Shown here piece after piece: positions 1-7,517 of a stretch of DNA of 64,000 nt. Source of the stretch: Streptomyces albus subsp. chlorinus (GTDB lineage: Bacteria > Actinomycetota > Actinomycetes > Streptomycetales > Streptomycetaceae). Position numbers and translations under genes: made by a program. The first letter of the stretch is position 1, and every line of letters starts with the position of its first letter. The notes beneath the pieces were generated by a model. That model did not search any database, had not been told where the DNA came from, and saw nothing but the letters and a program-made list of their open reading frames with translations. The stretch spans positions 3,092,012-3,156,011 of the forward strand of contig NZ_VJOK01000001.1 of the NCBI RefSeq assembly GCF_013302895.1, in the 5' to 3' direction.

Positions 1-246
1 GACCCGGCCACGGTGCGTCTGCTGAGCCCCGGCGACCGGGTCGACGTACTGGCGAGCGGCTCCAAGAACACCGCCGCGCGGATCGTGGCCACCGGTGCCC
101 GAGTGGCTCAGGTGCCGAAGTCCGGCGACACTGTCTCGGGCGACGGAGGCCAGGGTGCGCTGATCGTGGTGATCGTCCCCCGGCGCACGGCGGCTGCCCT
201 GGCGGGTGCCGCCGCGGACTCCCGGCTGGCGGTCACGCTGTGGTGA
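1..246 (+). CDS. SAF-domain protein, RcpC/CpaB-like, C-terminal part
   Basis: The reading frame is open from base 1 and ends at the TGA at 244-246, so about 81 C-terminal residues are present and the start lies outside the window. The visible part reads LLSPGDRVDVLASG near its beginning and has a later alternation of ALIVVIVP-type strand with an Ala-rich helix. This is the layout of the C-terminal half of SAF/RcpC domains in CpaB-like Flp pilus assembly proteins and their actinobacterial relatives. These are normally membrane-anchored and extracytoplasmic; the anchor would be upstream. The function is inferred from the fold pattern only. mscL follows 168 bases downstream on the same strand. 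Confidence 0.6.
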   Translation, partial: DPATVRLLSPGDRVDVLASGSKNTAARIVATGARVAQVPKSGDTVSGDGGQGALIVVIVPRRTAAALAGAAADSRLAVTLW

Positions 247-414
247 GGTCGCTGCTCCCGGAACCACCGCTGCGAGGGACCACGCGCATGATCCCCCGTG
301 CCCGGGGGCAGGTGAGCCGACGGCTCGGCCGAGGCGTGCCTGCCCGGGGGCTGTGCGTCATGGGCCTCCCGCTCGCAGTCAGCATCGTCACATGGTTCTG
401 GAAGAGGCAGTTCG

Positions 415-999
415 TTGAGCAACGCACCCGCACCCGCGAAGAAGGGCGTCCTCACCGGGTTCAAGGAATTCCTGATGCGCGGCAACGTGGTCGAGTTGGC
501 CGTTGCCGTGGTCGTGGGAGCGGCCTTCAGCAAGATCGTCGACGCCGTCGTCAAGGGATTCATCAACCCGCTGGTCGGGGCCATCGGCACGAAGGACCTG
601 GACAGGTACCACTCCTGCCTCAAGGGCCCGTGCACCTTCACTGCGGACGGCGAGGTGAAGCAGGGCGTCTTCATGAACTGGGGCCCGGTGCTCAGCGCCA
701 CGCTGACCTTCCTGATCACGGCGGCGGTCGTCTACTTCCTGATGATCCTGCCGATGAACAAGTTCAAGGAGCGGCAGCAGGCCAAGGCGGGCCCGGTGGA
801 GGTGCCCAAGACGGAGGTGGAACTGCTCACGGAGATCCGCGACACGCTGCTCGCCCAGCGGAGTGCCGGAAGCGGCCCCGACGAGCGGGGCGACGGCTCG
901 GTGCCGGTCGGCGCGGACGCCTCCGGTCCCGGCTCCGCCAGTGGATCCGGTGGCTCCGTGGGGCCGCAGCGCGATGGCGGCGTCAGCACGCAGAAGTAG
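415..999 (+). CDS. mscL: Large-conductance mechanosensitive channel MscL
   Basis: This 194-residue inner-membrane channel opens under membrane tension and releases solutes during hypo-osmotic shock. The N-terminal segment GFKEFLMRGNVVELAVAVVV is the diagnostic MscL helix plus TM1, around residues 14-33. A periplasmic loop follows, then TM2 (LTFLITAAVVYFLMILPMNK, around residues 102-121) and a charged cytoplasmic helix starting FKERQQ. Other MscL proteins are about 130-150 residues; the excess here is a Ser/Gly/Pro-rich tail from about residue 150 that looks disordered. The start is TTG at 415, preceded by GAAGAGGCAG. An in-frame upstream extension is not needed because the MscL alignment begins within the first 15 residues. 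Confidence 0.95.
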   Translation: MSNAPAPAKKGVLTGFKEFLMRGNVVELAVAVVVGAAFSKIVDAVVKGFINPLVGAIGTKDLDRYHSCLKGPCTFTADGEVKQGVFMNWGPVLSATLTFLITAAVVYFLMILPMNKFKERQQAKAGPVEVPKTEVELLTEIRDTLLAQRSAGSGPDERGDGSVPVGADASGPGSASGSGGSVGPQRDGGVSTQK

Positions 1000-1105
1000 C
1001 GGCAGCCCACCACGGCGAGGGGAAGACACCACGCCGGCCCCGTGGCACGCCGCCCACACGGTGGCCACGCCCTCGGGTCAGGGCTGTCCCGGTGCTCGCC
1101 CGGGC

Positions 1106-1309
1106 TCAGAGGTGGTGGGGCGGCTTCTCGTCGAGGAAACGCGCCAGGTCGGCGTTGGGACCACCGGGCTCGCCGGCACCCGCCCCTTCGCCCCAGCCCC
1201 GGTCGGTGTCATCACCGGACGGACGGGACAGCGGATCGTCGAAGACCAGCGCGGACGCCGCGTCAGGCGACGTCACCGACCGGTCGGGGAACTGCGGATC
1301 GACGTTCAT
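1106..1309 (-). CDS. Small conserved hypothetical protein, 67 aa
   Basis: A 67-residue acidic, Pro/Gly-rich soluble protein lies on the strand opposite to mscL and the P1 peptidase. It begins MNVDPQFPDRSVTSPDAASA and ends with an amphipathic stretch ADLARFLDEKPPHH. It has no signal peptide or membrane segment. The ATG at 1309 is preceded by TTGAGG. Small ORFs of this type are found beside mscL in other Streptomyces, from memory, which is why I favour it over an overlapping plus-strand frame of poor composition. No function can be assigned. It is convergent with mscL, 107 bases apart. Confidence 0.6.
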   Translation of the reverse strand: MNVDPQFPDRSVTSPDAASALVFDDPLSRPSGDDTDRGWGEGAGAGEPGGPNADLARFLDEKPPHHL

Positions 1310-1356
1310 GCCTCAAGCGTACGGCGGCCGCCCGCACCTCCTGGTAGGGATGCCAC

Positions 1357-2478
1357 ATGGAGACTCACGACACCCAGGAACCGAACGACGGCTCTCCGGA
1401 GGTGGCCACCGGTCCGCTGGACGCGCTCACCAACGTTCGCGGCCTGCGCGTGGGCCACGCCCAGCGGACGGACGACGGCTGGCTGACGGGCGTGACCGTC
1501 GTGCTGCCCCCGAAGGAGGGCGCCGTCGCGGGAGTGGACGCCCGGGGCGGGGCCCCGGGAACCCGCGAGACGGACGCACTCGACCCCCGCAACTTGGTGG
1601 AACGGGTGCACGCTGTCGTCCTGAGCGGAGGCAGCGCCTACGGTCTGGACAGCGCCTCGGGAGTGATGGCCTGGCTGGAGGAACAAGGACGCGGGGTCCC
1701 GGTGGGCTCCGAGCCTTCCCAGGTGGTGCCGGTGGTCCCGGCAGCGGTGATCTTCGACCTGGGACGTGGCGGACGCTGGAGCGCCCGGCCGGACGCGGCG
1801 CTGGGCCGGCGAGCGGTGGAAGCAGCCGCCGCGACGGAGTCGGGAGCCCCCGTCCCGCAGGGCTGCGTCGGTGCCGGGACGGGAGCAGTGGTCGGTGGCC
1901 TCAAGGGAGGAGTGGGCACAGCGAGCATCCGGCTGCCGTCGGGGACGGTCGTCGGAGCCCTGGTGGTGCTCAACGCAGCCGGATCGGCCACGGACCCGGC
2001 GACAGGAGCCCTTTACGCGGAGCTGGCGGGCGGCCCGCCGCACCTGCCCTCCCGCGAGCGGCACACCGAAGCGGAAGCGCTGCGGGCGGAAGCGAGGGAG
2101 GAGACCGTCAGACGCACGGCCGGGACGCTGCGCCCCGCGCTGAACACGACACTCGCCGTGGTGGGCACCGACGCGGCGCTCACCAGGCCGCAGGCACAGC
2201 GGCTGGCGGGCAGCGGGCAGGACGGGCTGGCGCGGGCGATACACCCGGCACACCTCATGCACGACGGGGACACGGTCTTCGCGCTGTCCACGAGCGCCCG
2301 CGAGTTGGCGGCCGGCGAGTTCAACGAGGTGCTCTCGGCGGGGGCCGATGTGGTGAGCCGCGCGGTGGTGAAGGCGGTGCGGACCGCAGTCGGCGTGGAC
2401 GGGCCAGGAGGTGTCTTTCCCTCGTACAGCGAGCTCTACGGCCGCGCGCCCTGGGCGCAGGACTCGGACGGCTCGTAA
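1357..2478 (+). CDS. P1-family (S58, DmpA/NylC-type) aminopeptidase/amidohydrolase
   Basis: This 373-residue protein belongs to the P1/DmpA superfamily, N-terminal nucleophile hydrolases that cleave themselves into alpha and beta chains. Family marks include LTNVRGLRVGHAQ near residue 25, the long conserved segment VHAVVLSGGSAYGLDSASGV at 85-103, and GAGTGAVVGGLKGGVGTAS at 172-190. Asn263-Thr264, in LNTTLAVV, lies where NylC-like members process themselves, which would make Thr264 the nucleophile. That is inferred from family knowledge, not tested. There is no export signal. The ATG at 1357 follows TAGGGATG. A strong inverted repeat (2586-2619) separates the gene from convergent hrdD. The physiological substrate is unknown; peptide, amide or oligomer hydrolysis are all possible in this family. 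Confidence 0.88.
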   Translation: METHDTQEPNDGSPEVATGPLDALTNVRGLRVGHAQRTDDGWLTGVTVVLPPKEGAVAGVDARGGAPGTRETDALDPRNLVERVHAVVLSGGSAYGLDSASGVMAWLEEQGRGVPVGSEPSQVVPVVPAAVIFDLGRGGRWSARPDAALGRRAVEAAAATESGAPVPQGCVGAGTGAVVGGLKGGVGTASIRLPSGTVVGALVVLNAAGSATDPATGALYAELAGGPPHLPSRERHTEAEALRAEAREETVRRTAGTLRPALNTTLAVVGTDAALTRPQAQRLAGSGQDGLARAIHPAHLMHDGDTVFALSTSARELAAGEFNEVLSAGADVVSRAVVKAVRTAVGVDGPGGVFPSYSELYGRAPWAQDSDGS

Positions 2479-2585
2479 CAGAAGCCGTGGCGGCCGGGCG
2501 CCGGGGACTGGCGGCTGCACTCAGGTGGCTGGCCGAGGGAACCAACCGGGCAACGGACCCGGCCGACCCGGAGGCAGGCAGCAAA

Positions 2586-2619
2586 GAGCCCCGGTGCTCG
2601 GGGGAGGGCACCGGGGCTC
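2586..2619. terminator. Bidirectional terminator-like hairpin
   Basis: A perfect 12-bp inverted repeat (2586-2597 with 2608-2619, 10-base loop) sits between the convergent P1 peptidase and hrdD genes. It has no U-tract, as is common in Streptomyces. Confidence 0.7.
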
Positions 2620-2661
2620 GTCCAAGGGGGCGGCGACGGCGGCGGGCTCGGGGAGCCGGTC

Positions 2662-3678
2662 TTACGCCGCTGCGTCGAAGCCCGTGTCATGGGCCATCTT
2701 CTTGAGTTCCAGCAGAGCGTGCTTCTCGATCTGGCGGATGCGCTCACGGGTGAGGCCGTGCTGCTTGCCGACCTCGGTCAACGTGCGCTCGCGGCCGTCC
2801 ACCATGCCGTAGCGGGCCTTGATGATCGAGGCAGTGCGGTCGTCCAGCCTGCTGATGAGGTCGTCGAGTTCCTCGCGGCGCAGCACCGTGAGCACGGACT
2901 GCTCCGGGGAGTCGGCCGAGGTGTCCTCCAGCAGGTCGCCGAACTGGGTCTCGCCCTCGTCGTCCACGGACATGTTCAGGCTGACCGGGTCGCGGGCCCA
3001 GTCGAGCACGTCGGTGACGCGCTCGGCTGTGGAGTTCAGCTCCGCCGCGACCTCGGCGGGCTCCGGGTCGCGGCCGTGCTCGCGGTTGAACTCGCGCTGC
3101 ACGCGCCGGATGCGGCCCAGTTCCTCCACCAGGTGGACGGGCAGCCGGATGGTGCGGGACTGATCGGCGATCGAACGCGTGATGGCCTGGCGGATCCACC
3201 ACGTCGCGTAGGTGGAGAACTTGAAGCCCTTGGTGTAGTCGAACTTCTCCACGGCGCGCACGAGTCCGGCGTTGCCCTCCTGGATCAGGTCCAGCAGGGG
3301 CAGGCCGCTCCGGGGGTAGCGGCGCGCCACAGCGACGACAAGACGCAGGTTGGACCGGATGAAGACATCCTTGGCCCGTTCCCCCTCGGCGACGATCGCC
3401 TCAAGCTCCTCGCGGCTCGCGCCCGCGCTGGGCGAGTCACCCGAAACCGGCTCCTCGAGCCCGTCCAGTATGCGCCGGGCGTACACGCCCGCCTCGATCG
3501 CGAGCGACAGCTCGACTTCCTTCTCAGCGTCCAGCAGCGGGGTCCGGGCGATCTCGTCGAGATACATGCCGACCAGGTCGCGGTCCGCGACTTCGCTGCC
3601 AGCGGCGCGAACACTGCTTGCCGCGTCGGAGACACCGGCGGTGTTCTCCTGACGACGGGCGACGGCACGGGTTGCCAT
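2662..3678 (-). CDS. hrdD: RNA polymerase group 2 sigma factor HrdD
   Basis: This is a 338-residue sigma-70 family factor of the non-essential group 2 class. Region 1.2 begins ADRDLVGMYLDEIARTPLL. Region 2 holds NLRLVVAVARRYPRSGLPLL and the promoter-melting segment KFSTYATWWIRQAITR. Region 4 ends with TLTEVGKQHGLTRERIRQIE, the -35-binding helix-turn-helix. The start MATRAVARRQ and the ending DTGFDAAA match remembered Streptomyces HrdD rather than HrdA, HrdB or HrdC, and the long N-terminal extension of HrdB is missing. The ATG at 3678 has AAGGGAGC upstream; an in-frame ATG at 3705 lacks a good site. A SigR-type promoter lies upstream at 3763-3788. The gene is monocistronic and ends at the 2586-2619 hairpin. 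Confidence 0.95.
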   Translation of the reverse strand: MATRAVARRQENTAGVSDAASSVRAAGSEVADRDLVGMYLDEIARTPLLDAEKEVELSLAIEAGVYARRILDGLEEPVSGDSPSAGASREELEAIVAEGERAKDVFIRSNLRLVVAVARRYPRSGLPLLDLIQEGNAGLVRAVEKFDYTKGFKFSTYATWWIRQAITRSIADQSRTIRLPVHLVEELGRIRRVQREFNREHGRDPEPAEVAAELNSTAERVTDVLDWARDPVSLNMSVDDEGETQFGDLLEDTSADSPEQSVLTVLRREELDDLISRLDDRTASIIKARYGMVDGRERTLTEVGKQHGLTRERIRQIEKHALLELKKMAHDTGFDAAA

Positions 3679-3762
3679 GCGTGCTCCCTTGCGAGTGGTC
3701 TTCAAACTTTGGCCTGGTGGCTGACTCGGACACTCCCCGAGTGCCCGCCCTGCGTAGATCTC

Positions 3763-3788
3763 AACGGCTGGAATCCGGACTAAATTCC
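3763..3788 (-). promoter_or_regulatory. SigR-type promoter of hrdD (GGAAT-N18-GTT)
   Basis: On the minus strand, GGAAT (3784-3788) and GTT (3763-3765) are separated by exactly 18 bases. This matches the consensus of the thiol-stress ECF factor SigR. hrdD is a known SigR target in S. coelicolor. The promoter lies about 85 bases upstream of the chosen hrdD start. Confidence 0.75.
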
Positions 3789-4179
3789 CAACCTGCGCAA
3801 CATTTTTCCGATCATGCAGTACCCTGTGCGGCTACCCATACGGAGGTGATGGTGACAGAGCGCACATATAGGCTGGTCAGAGCGGTGTGGGCGCCGCTCG
3901 GCGAGGGTCACCCAGAGGGCGCGCGGGCCGCTGGAAGGCGTCGTCCTCGGCCGCCCTTCACCTGACTAGACGGCTGATACCCCGCCTTGGTTGCGCGGTC
4001 TGTTTCGGGTCACCGGAGCCGAGCCCCTCGCCAGGTGCCCCGCGCAGGAAACGGTCGCGGGCCCTGGTGCGGTTCCCGGCGGGCGGTCCCCCCGGCAGAC
4101 CGGCTCGGGGCTCGCGGGGAGCGCCGGGGGCCGACGGAGACTTCTGAGCCCCTGAGAGAAAGCACGAGAGACAGCGCGA
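3789..4179. other. Intergenic region with one possible very short ORF
   Basis: No convincing gene is visible in this stretch. One plus-strand ORF at 3849-3965 (38 codons, MVTERTYRLVRAVW at its start) has a perfect GGAGGTG just before its ATG. It could be a short peptide or a leader, but its C-terminal half is only Arg/Pro/Gly-rich, so I do not call it as a gene. Confidence 0.3.
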
Positions 4180-4219
4180 GGGCGGCCCCGCGCCCGTGCG
4201 AGTGGGTGCGGGGCCGCCC
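4180..4219. terminator. Terminator-like hairpin
   Basis: Perfect 12-bp inverted repeat, 4180-4191 with 4208-4219, 16-base loop, GC-rich. It lies beyond a second, stronger hairpin at 4286-4325 and may serve as a backup terminator or act on plus-strand transcription. Confidence 0.5.
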
Positions 4220-4285
4220 TTGATGTCGGCGGCGGGTGAGGTCACACAGATGATGTGTGGTGCGTGCCGCACGACACGTGGTCAT

Positions 4286-4325
4286 GGGGCGGCACGCGGA
4301 CCGGAACCGGTCCGCGTGCCGCCCC
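4286..4325 (-). terminator. Strong hairpin downstream of the MFS gene
   Basis: A perfect 19-bp inverted repeat (4286-4304 with 4307-4325) with only AA between the arms lies about 185 bases past the stop of the MFS gene. It is a likely terminator for the tetR-MFS unit. Confidence 0.7.
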
Positions 4326-4510
4326 TATCGACCTGCCCAGCAGCGCATTGCCGGGCCACTTGGCACCGACTGCCGGGCCCCGAGCCGGGGCCGCCCGACT
4401 ACTGGGTCGCCCGGCCCCCGTCCGGGCCACCCGGGCCATTCAGCCGCCCGGGCCGCCCGAGCCGCCCTGACCGTCCGAGCCGCCCGGCCTCCGGAGCAGG
4501 AGTGCGCTCG

Positions 4511-6058
4511 TCAGTGCATCGCGACCAGGACCGGTTCGGCGTCGTCGCCGGTGGCCTCGCTGTCGGCCGGCTTGGCCGGGGACTGGCCGCCCTGGCCGCG
4601 GGCGTTCACGAAGACCGTGACGATCGTGGCGGAGACGAGCAGGATGCCCACGGCCCACCAGATGGCGGAGGTGTAGCCGTGCACCATCGCCTCCAGCTTC
4701 AGCATCTGCTGAGCCGGCTTGGTGGTGGCCTCTGCCACGTGCGAGGTGACGTACGAGGTGGTGGCGCTGGCCGCGATGGTGTTGAGCAGTGCCGTACCGA
4801 TGGCACCGCCCACCTGCTGCGAGGTGTTGACCATCGCGGAGGCGACGCCCGCGTCACTCGGCTGCACACCGTGCGTGGCCAGCGACATGGCGGGCATGAA
4901 GGCCGTGCCCAGTCCCAGTCCGAGCAGGATCTCGGCGGGCAGGATCAGCGCCGGATAGGAGCTGTCCACCTCCAACTGGGTCAGCAGCAGCATGCCCAGC
5001 GCGGCGACCAGGAAGCCCGGGGCCATGAGCAGCCGGGACGGGACCCGGGTCATCAGCCGCGCGCCGATCTGCGTGGATCCGGTGATCATGCCGGCGACCA
5101 TCGGCAGGAAGGCGACACCGGTGCGCACCGGGGAGTAGCCCTTGACCACCTGCAGGTAGTAGGTCAGGAACAGGAAGAGCCCGAACATGGCGATGGTGGC
5201 CAGACCAAGCGAGAGGTAGATCCCGCCGCGGTTCCGGTCGGTGACCACGCGCAGCGGCAGCAGGGGGGTCCGCACCTTGGCCTCGACCAGGGCGAAGGAG
5301 ACCAGCAGCACGGCCGCCGCGACGAACATGCCGATGGTGCCGCCGTCCCGCCAGCCGTCCGTCTCGGCGCGGGTGAACCCGTAGACGAGGGAGACCAGGC
5401 CGAGCGTGGAGAGGATGACGCCGGGGATGTCAAGTGCGGCCCGGTTGCGGGTCCCGCCGGGCTCACGGATGACGGTGGCGGCACCGAGTGCTGCGATGAT
5501 CGCGAACGGGACGTTGACGTAGAAGGTCCAGCGCCAGTCCATGTACTCGGTCAGGACACCGCCCAGGATGAGGCCGATGGCCCCGCCCCCGCCCGCGATG
5601 GCGCCGTAGATGCCGAACGCCTTGGCGCGCTCCTTGCCGTCGGTGAACATCACCGCGAGCAGGGAGAGAGCGGCAGGTGCGAGCAGCGCGCCGAAGGCGC
5701 CCTGCAGCGCCCGCGCCACCAGCATCATGGTCTCGCCGGTGGCCGCGCCGCCGAGGGCGGAGGCCGCTGCGAAACCGGCGAGGCCGGTCACGAACGTGCG
5801 CTTGCGGCCCCACATGTCGGCGATCCGGCCGCCGAAGAGGAGCAGACCGCCGAAGGCGAGGGCGTAGGCGGTGATGACCCACTGCCGGTTGGCGTCGGAG
5901 ATTCCCAGGTCGGACTGGGCGGAGGGAAGCGCGATGTTCACGATCGTCGCGTCGAGGACGACCATGAGCTGCGCGATGGCGATGAAGGCGAGGGCCTTCC
6001 ATCGCCGGGGGTCGGGACCGGCCTTCTGTGCGGTGGCCGAGGTGGATATTTCTGGCAT
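4511..6058 (-). CDS. MFS drug exporter, DHA2 (EmrB/QacA-like) family
   Basis: This 515-residue proton-coupled exporter has about 14 transmembrane helices. TM1 carries AQLMVVLDATIVNIALPS (around residues 28-45), a hallmark of DHA2 drug:H+ antiporters. The motif A loop after TM2 reads GGRIADMWGRKRTF (around 75-88). The motif C-like helix contains GAIAGGGGAIGLILGGVL. The C-terminal tail after about residue 490 is acidic and soluble. The ATG at 6058 is preceded by GAGGTAGG. The upstream gene on the same strand encodes a TetR regulator, 248 bases away, a common drug-efflux arrangement. The substrate cannot be read from sequence. Confidence 0.92.
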   Translation of the reverse strand: MPEISTSATAQKAGPDPRRWKALAFIAIAQLMVVLDATIVNIALPSAQSDLGISDANRQWVITAYALAFGGLLLFGGRIADMWGRKRTFVTGLAGFAAASALGGAATGETMMLVARALQGAFGALLAPAALSLLAVMFTDGKERAKAFGIYGAIAGGGGAIGLILGGVLTEYMDWRWTFYVNVPFAIIAALGAATVIREPGGTRNRAALDIPGVILSTLGLVSLVYGFTRAETDGWRDGGTIGMFVAAAVLLVSFALVEAKVRTPLLPLRVVTDRNRGGIYLSLGLATIAMFGLFLFLTYYLQVVKGYSPVRTGVAFLPMVAGMITGSTQIGARLMTRVPSRLLMAPGFLVAALGMLLLTQLEVDSSYPALILPAEILLGLGLGTAFMPAMSLATHGVQPSDAGVASAMVNTSQQVGGAIGTALLNTIAASATTSYVTSHVAEATTKPAQQMLKLEAMVHGYTSAIWWAVGILLVSATIVTVFVNARGQGGQSPAKPADSEATGDDAEPVLVAMH

Positions 6059-6306
6059 GGACGTGCCTACCTCATGGTGCGGAGTACGAAATAAGGGACG
6101 TAGAGGGTTGCATGCCCCGTCAGGCCCGGTCGGTGGGTATGAGAGACATGTGCCGCTCCCGAGACGCCGGCCCTCCTGGCCTCGCGGGCCGGAACCGGCC
6201 GCACGGGACGGGAGGACTGGTCAGAAGTGAGGACTCGGGAGGGAAGCGAAAGTAAGCGGAGCTGGAGCAGTTGGAGCTGAACTGTTCGGATCAGGTACCT
6301 GAGGGC

Positions 6307-6966
6307 TCAGTTGTCTTCTCGCAGCTCCTCCAGAGTCGCGGCATGGCCGGGTAGTTCGGATTTGGCGGGGGCGCGCAGCCCGTCCAGGTAGAGCTGCACA
6401 TGGCGTTCGACGAAACGTGCGATGCGTCCGCAGCCGACGCCCGGCAGCGGCCGGGTGAGCTGGCTGAGCGCGACCATCACGTCACCGACGCCGATGTCCT
6501 CGCGCACCTCTCCCGCCCGCTGGGCCCGACGGATGAGCTCTTCCGTCAGTCCCTCCACCCGGCGGCGAGCCGCCAAGGATTGCGGATCCACAGGGTCGAA
6601 ACGACCGGAGAGCATCGGACAGAGGGCGCCGATCCGTTCCTCCGCCGCGGCGAACACGAAGCTGCGCAACGCCTCGAAGGAGTTCTCCTCGGCCAGCGCC
6701 CGCTCTGCCCGGTCCGCGATCCGTTCGGTGACGGCGTGCATCACGCCGTGCACGAGGGCATCCCGGTCGGGGAAGTGCCGGTAGAGGGTCGCATTACCGA
6801 CCCCCGCCGCGCGAGCGATTTCATCCAGAGAGGCGTCGGCGCCGTGGACGACGAACGCCTCGCGTGCGGCGTTGAGGATGCGCTCCCGGTTGCGGGCAGC
6901 ATCCGCGCGCCCCTTGGGCGCACCGCATGCGGTGACCCGCTCGGTGACGCTGGTGGCGCTGCCCAT
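6307..6966 (-). CDS. TetR-family transcriptional regulator
   Basis: This 219-residue repressor has an N-terminal DNA-binding domain at about residues 22-75: NRERILNAAREAFVVHGADA, then the recognition-helix region IARAAGVGNATLYRHFPDRD. The C-terminal domain is all-helical and ligand-binding. The ATG at 6966 (MGSATSV) has AACGAGGAGCC upstream and fits the usual TetR length; the open frame extends back to 7140 but without family similarity. It precedes the MFS exporter on the same strand and probably represses it together with itself. The dyad at 7143-7186 upstream is a plausible operator. Confidence 0.9.
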   Translation of the reverse strand: MGSATSVTERVTACGAPKGRADAARNRERILNAAREAFVVHGADASLDEIARAAGVGNATLYRHFPDRDALVHGVMHAVTERIADRAERALAEENSFEALRSFVFAAAEERIGALCPMLSGRFDPVDPQSLAARRRVEGLTEELIRRAQRAGEVREDIGVGDVMVALSQLTRPLPGVGCGRIARFVERHVQLYLDGLRAPAKSELPGHAATLEELREDN

Positions 6967-7142
6967 GTCCGGCTCCTCGTTCCTCGCTCTCCGGTGCTGC
7001 CCCGCCGGGGTTTCTCCGACCTGCGGAGTCACGCCCGGCGAGGGCTCGCACTGGAGGTTGATACGTGTTCGGGTGCAGTGCCCGTGGTGGCGCTGCGACG
7101 GTGATCGACACTGATCACTGGTGATACCCAGGCCTGCCATCC

Positions 7143-7186
7143 GGGGACCTGGTCCCCGTTTCGCGGAGACGGTTACGTAAACGGGG
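7143..7186. promoter_or_regulatory. Operator-like nested dyads upstream of tetR
   Basis: GGGGACC-T-GGTCCCC (7143-7157) is a perfect 7+1+7 palindrome. CCCCGTTT (7154-7161) pairs with AAACGGGG (7179-7186), and TTACGTAA lies between them. Overlapping dyads of this size upstream of a TetR gene are typical operators. The assignment is inferred. Confidence 0.5.
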
Positions 7187-7517
7187 ACGCGCTCCCCGGT
7201 TATTTCCCCTGACGCCTGTGACTCACCTCACGCTTCGGAAAACCTGCTGCCCGCCCTCTCCAGGCCTCTGCTCTCCCCGATGCCCGATGCCAGACGCCCG
7301 ATGCCCGATCCCCGTCCTCCCTGGTGCTGTCCCTCCGGACCGTCCCCCGGAAGGCCGACAGGACAGGACCCGTCCGACGCCACTGGACTGGACCCATGAA
7401 GTACCGCGCGGCGTCTGGTCCGGGTCCTCCCCACGCTGCGACGATGTGCTGTCGCATCCAGCGGTGTCCCCCACATGCACCCCGTGCCGCCCGCCCGCCC
7501 ATGTGAGGAGCGTTCCG
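7187..7517. other. Leader of the GH3 gene with short repeats
   Basis: No gene is seen. Around 7277-7312 the motif GATGCCCGATGCC recurs imperfectly at about 9-base spacing. The region must hold the promoter of the GH3 gene, but I recognise no consensus. Confidence 0.4.

Noticed and set aside
240-2705. 821-codon open frame on the plus strand
   Set aside because: It overlaps mscL and the P1 peptidase in another frame and is Arg/Gly-rich without any family pattern; a GC-driven shadow.
3849-3965. 38-codon ORF with a perfect ribosome site
   Set aside because: Too short, C-terminal part compositionally poor, no family known; mentioned only in the intergenic note.
4196-6094. 632-codon plus-strand frame over the MFS exporter
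   Set aside because: Antisense shadow of a clear 14-helix exporter; Gly/His/Asp-rich composition typical of such shadows.
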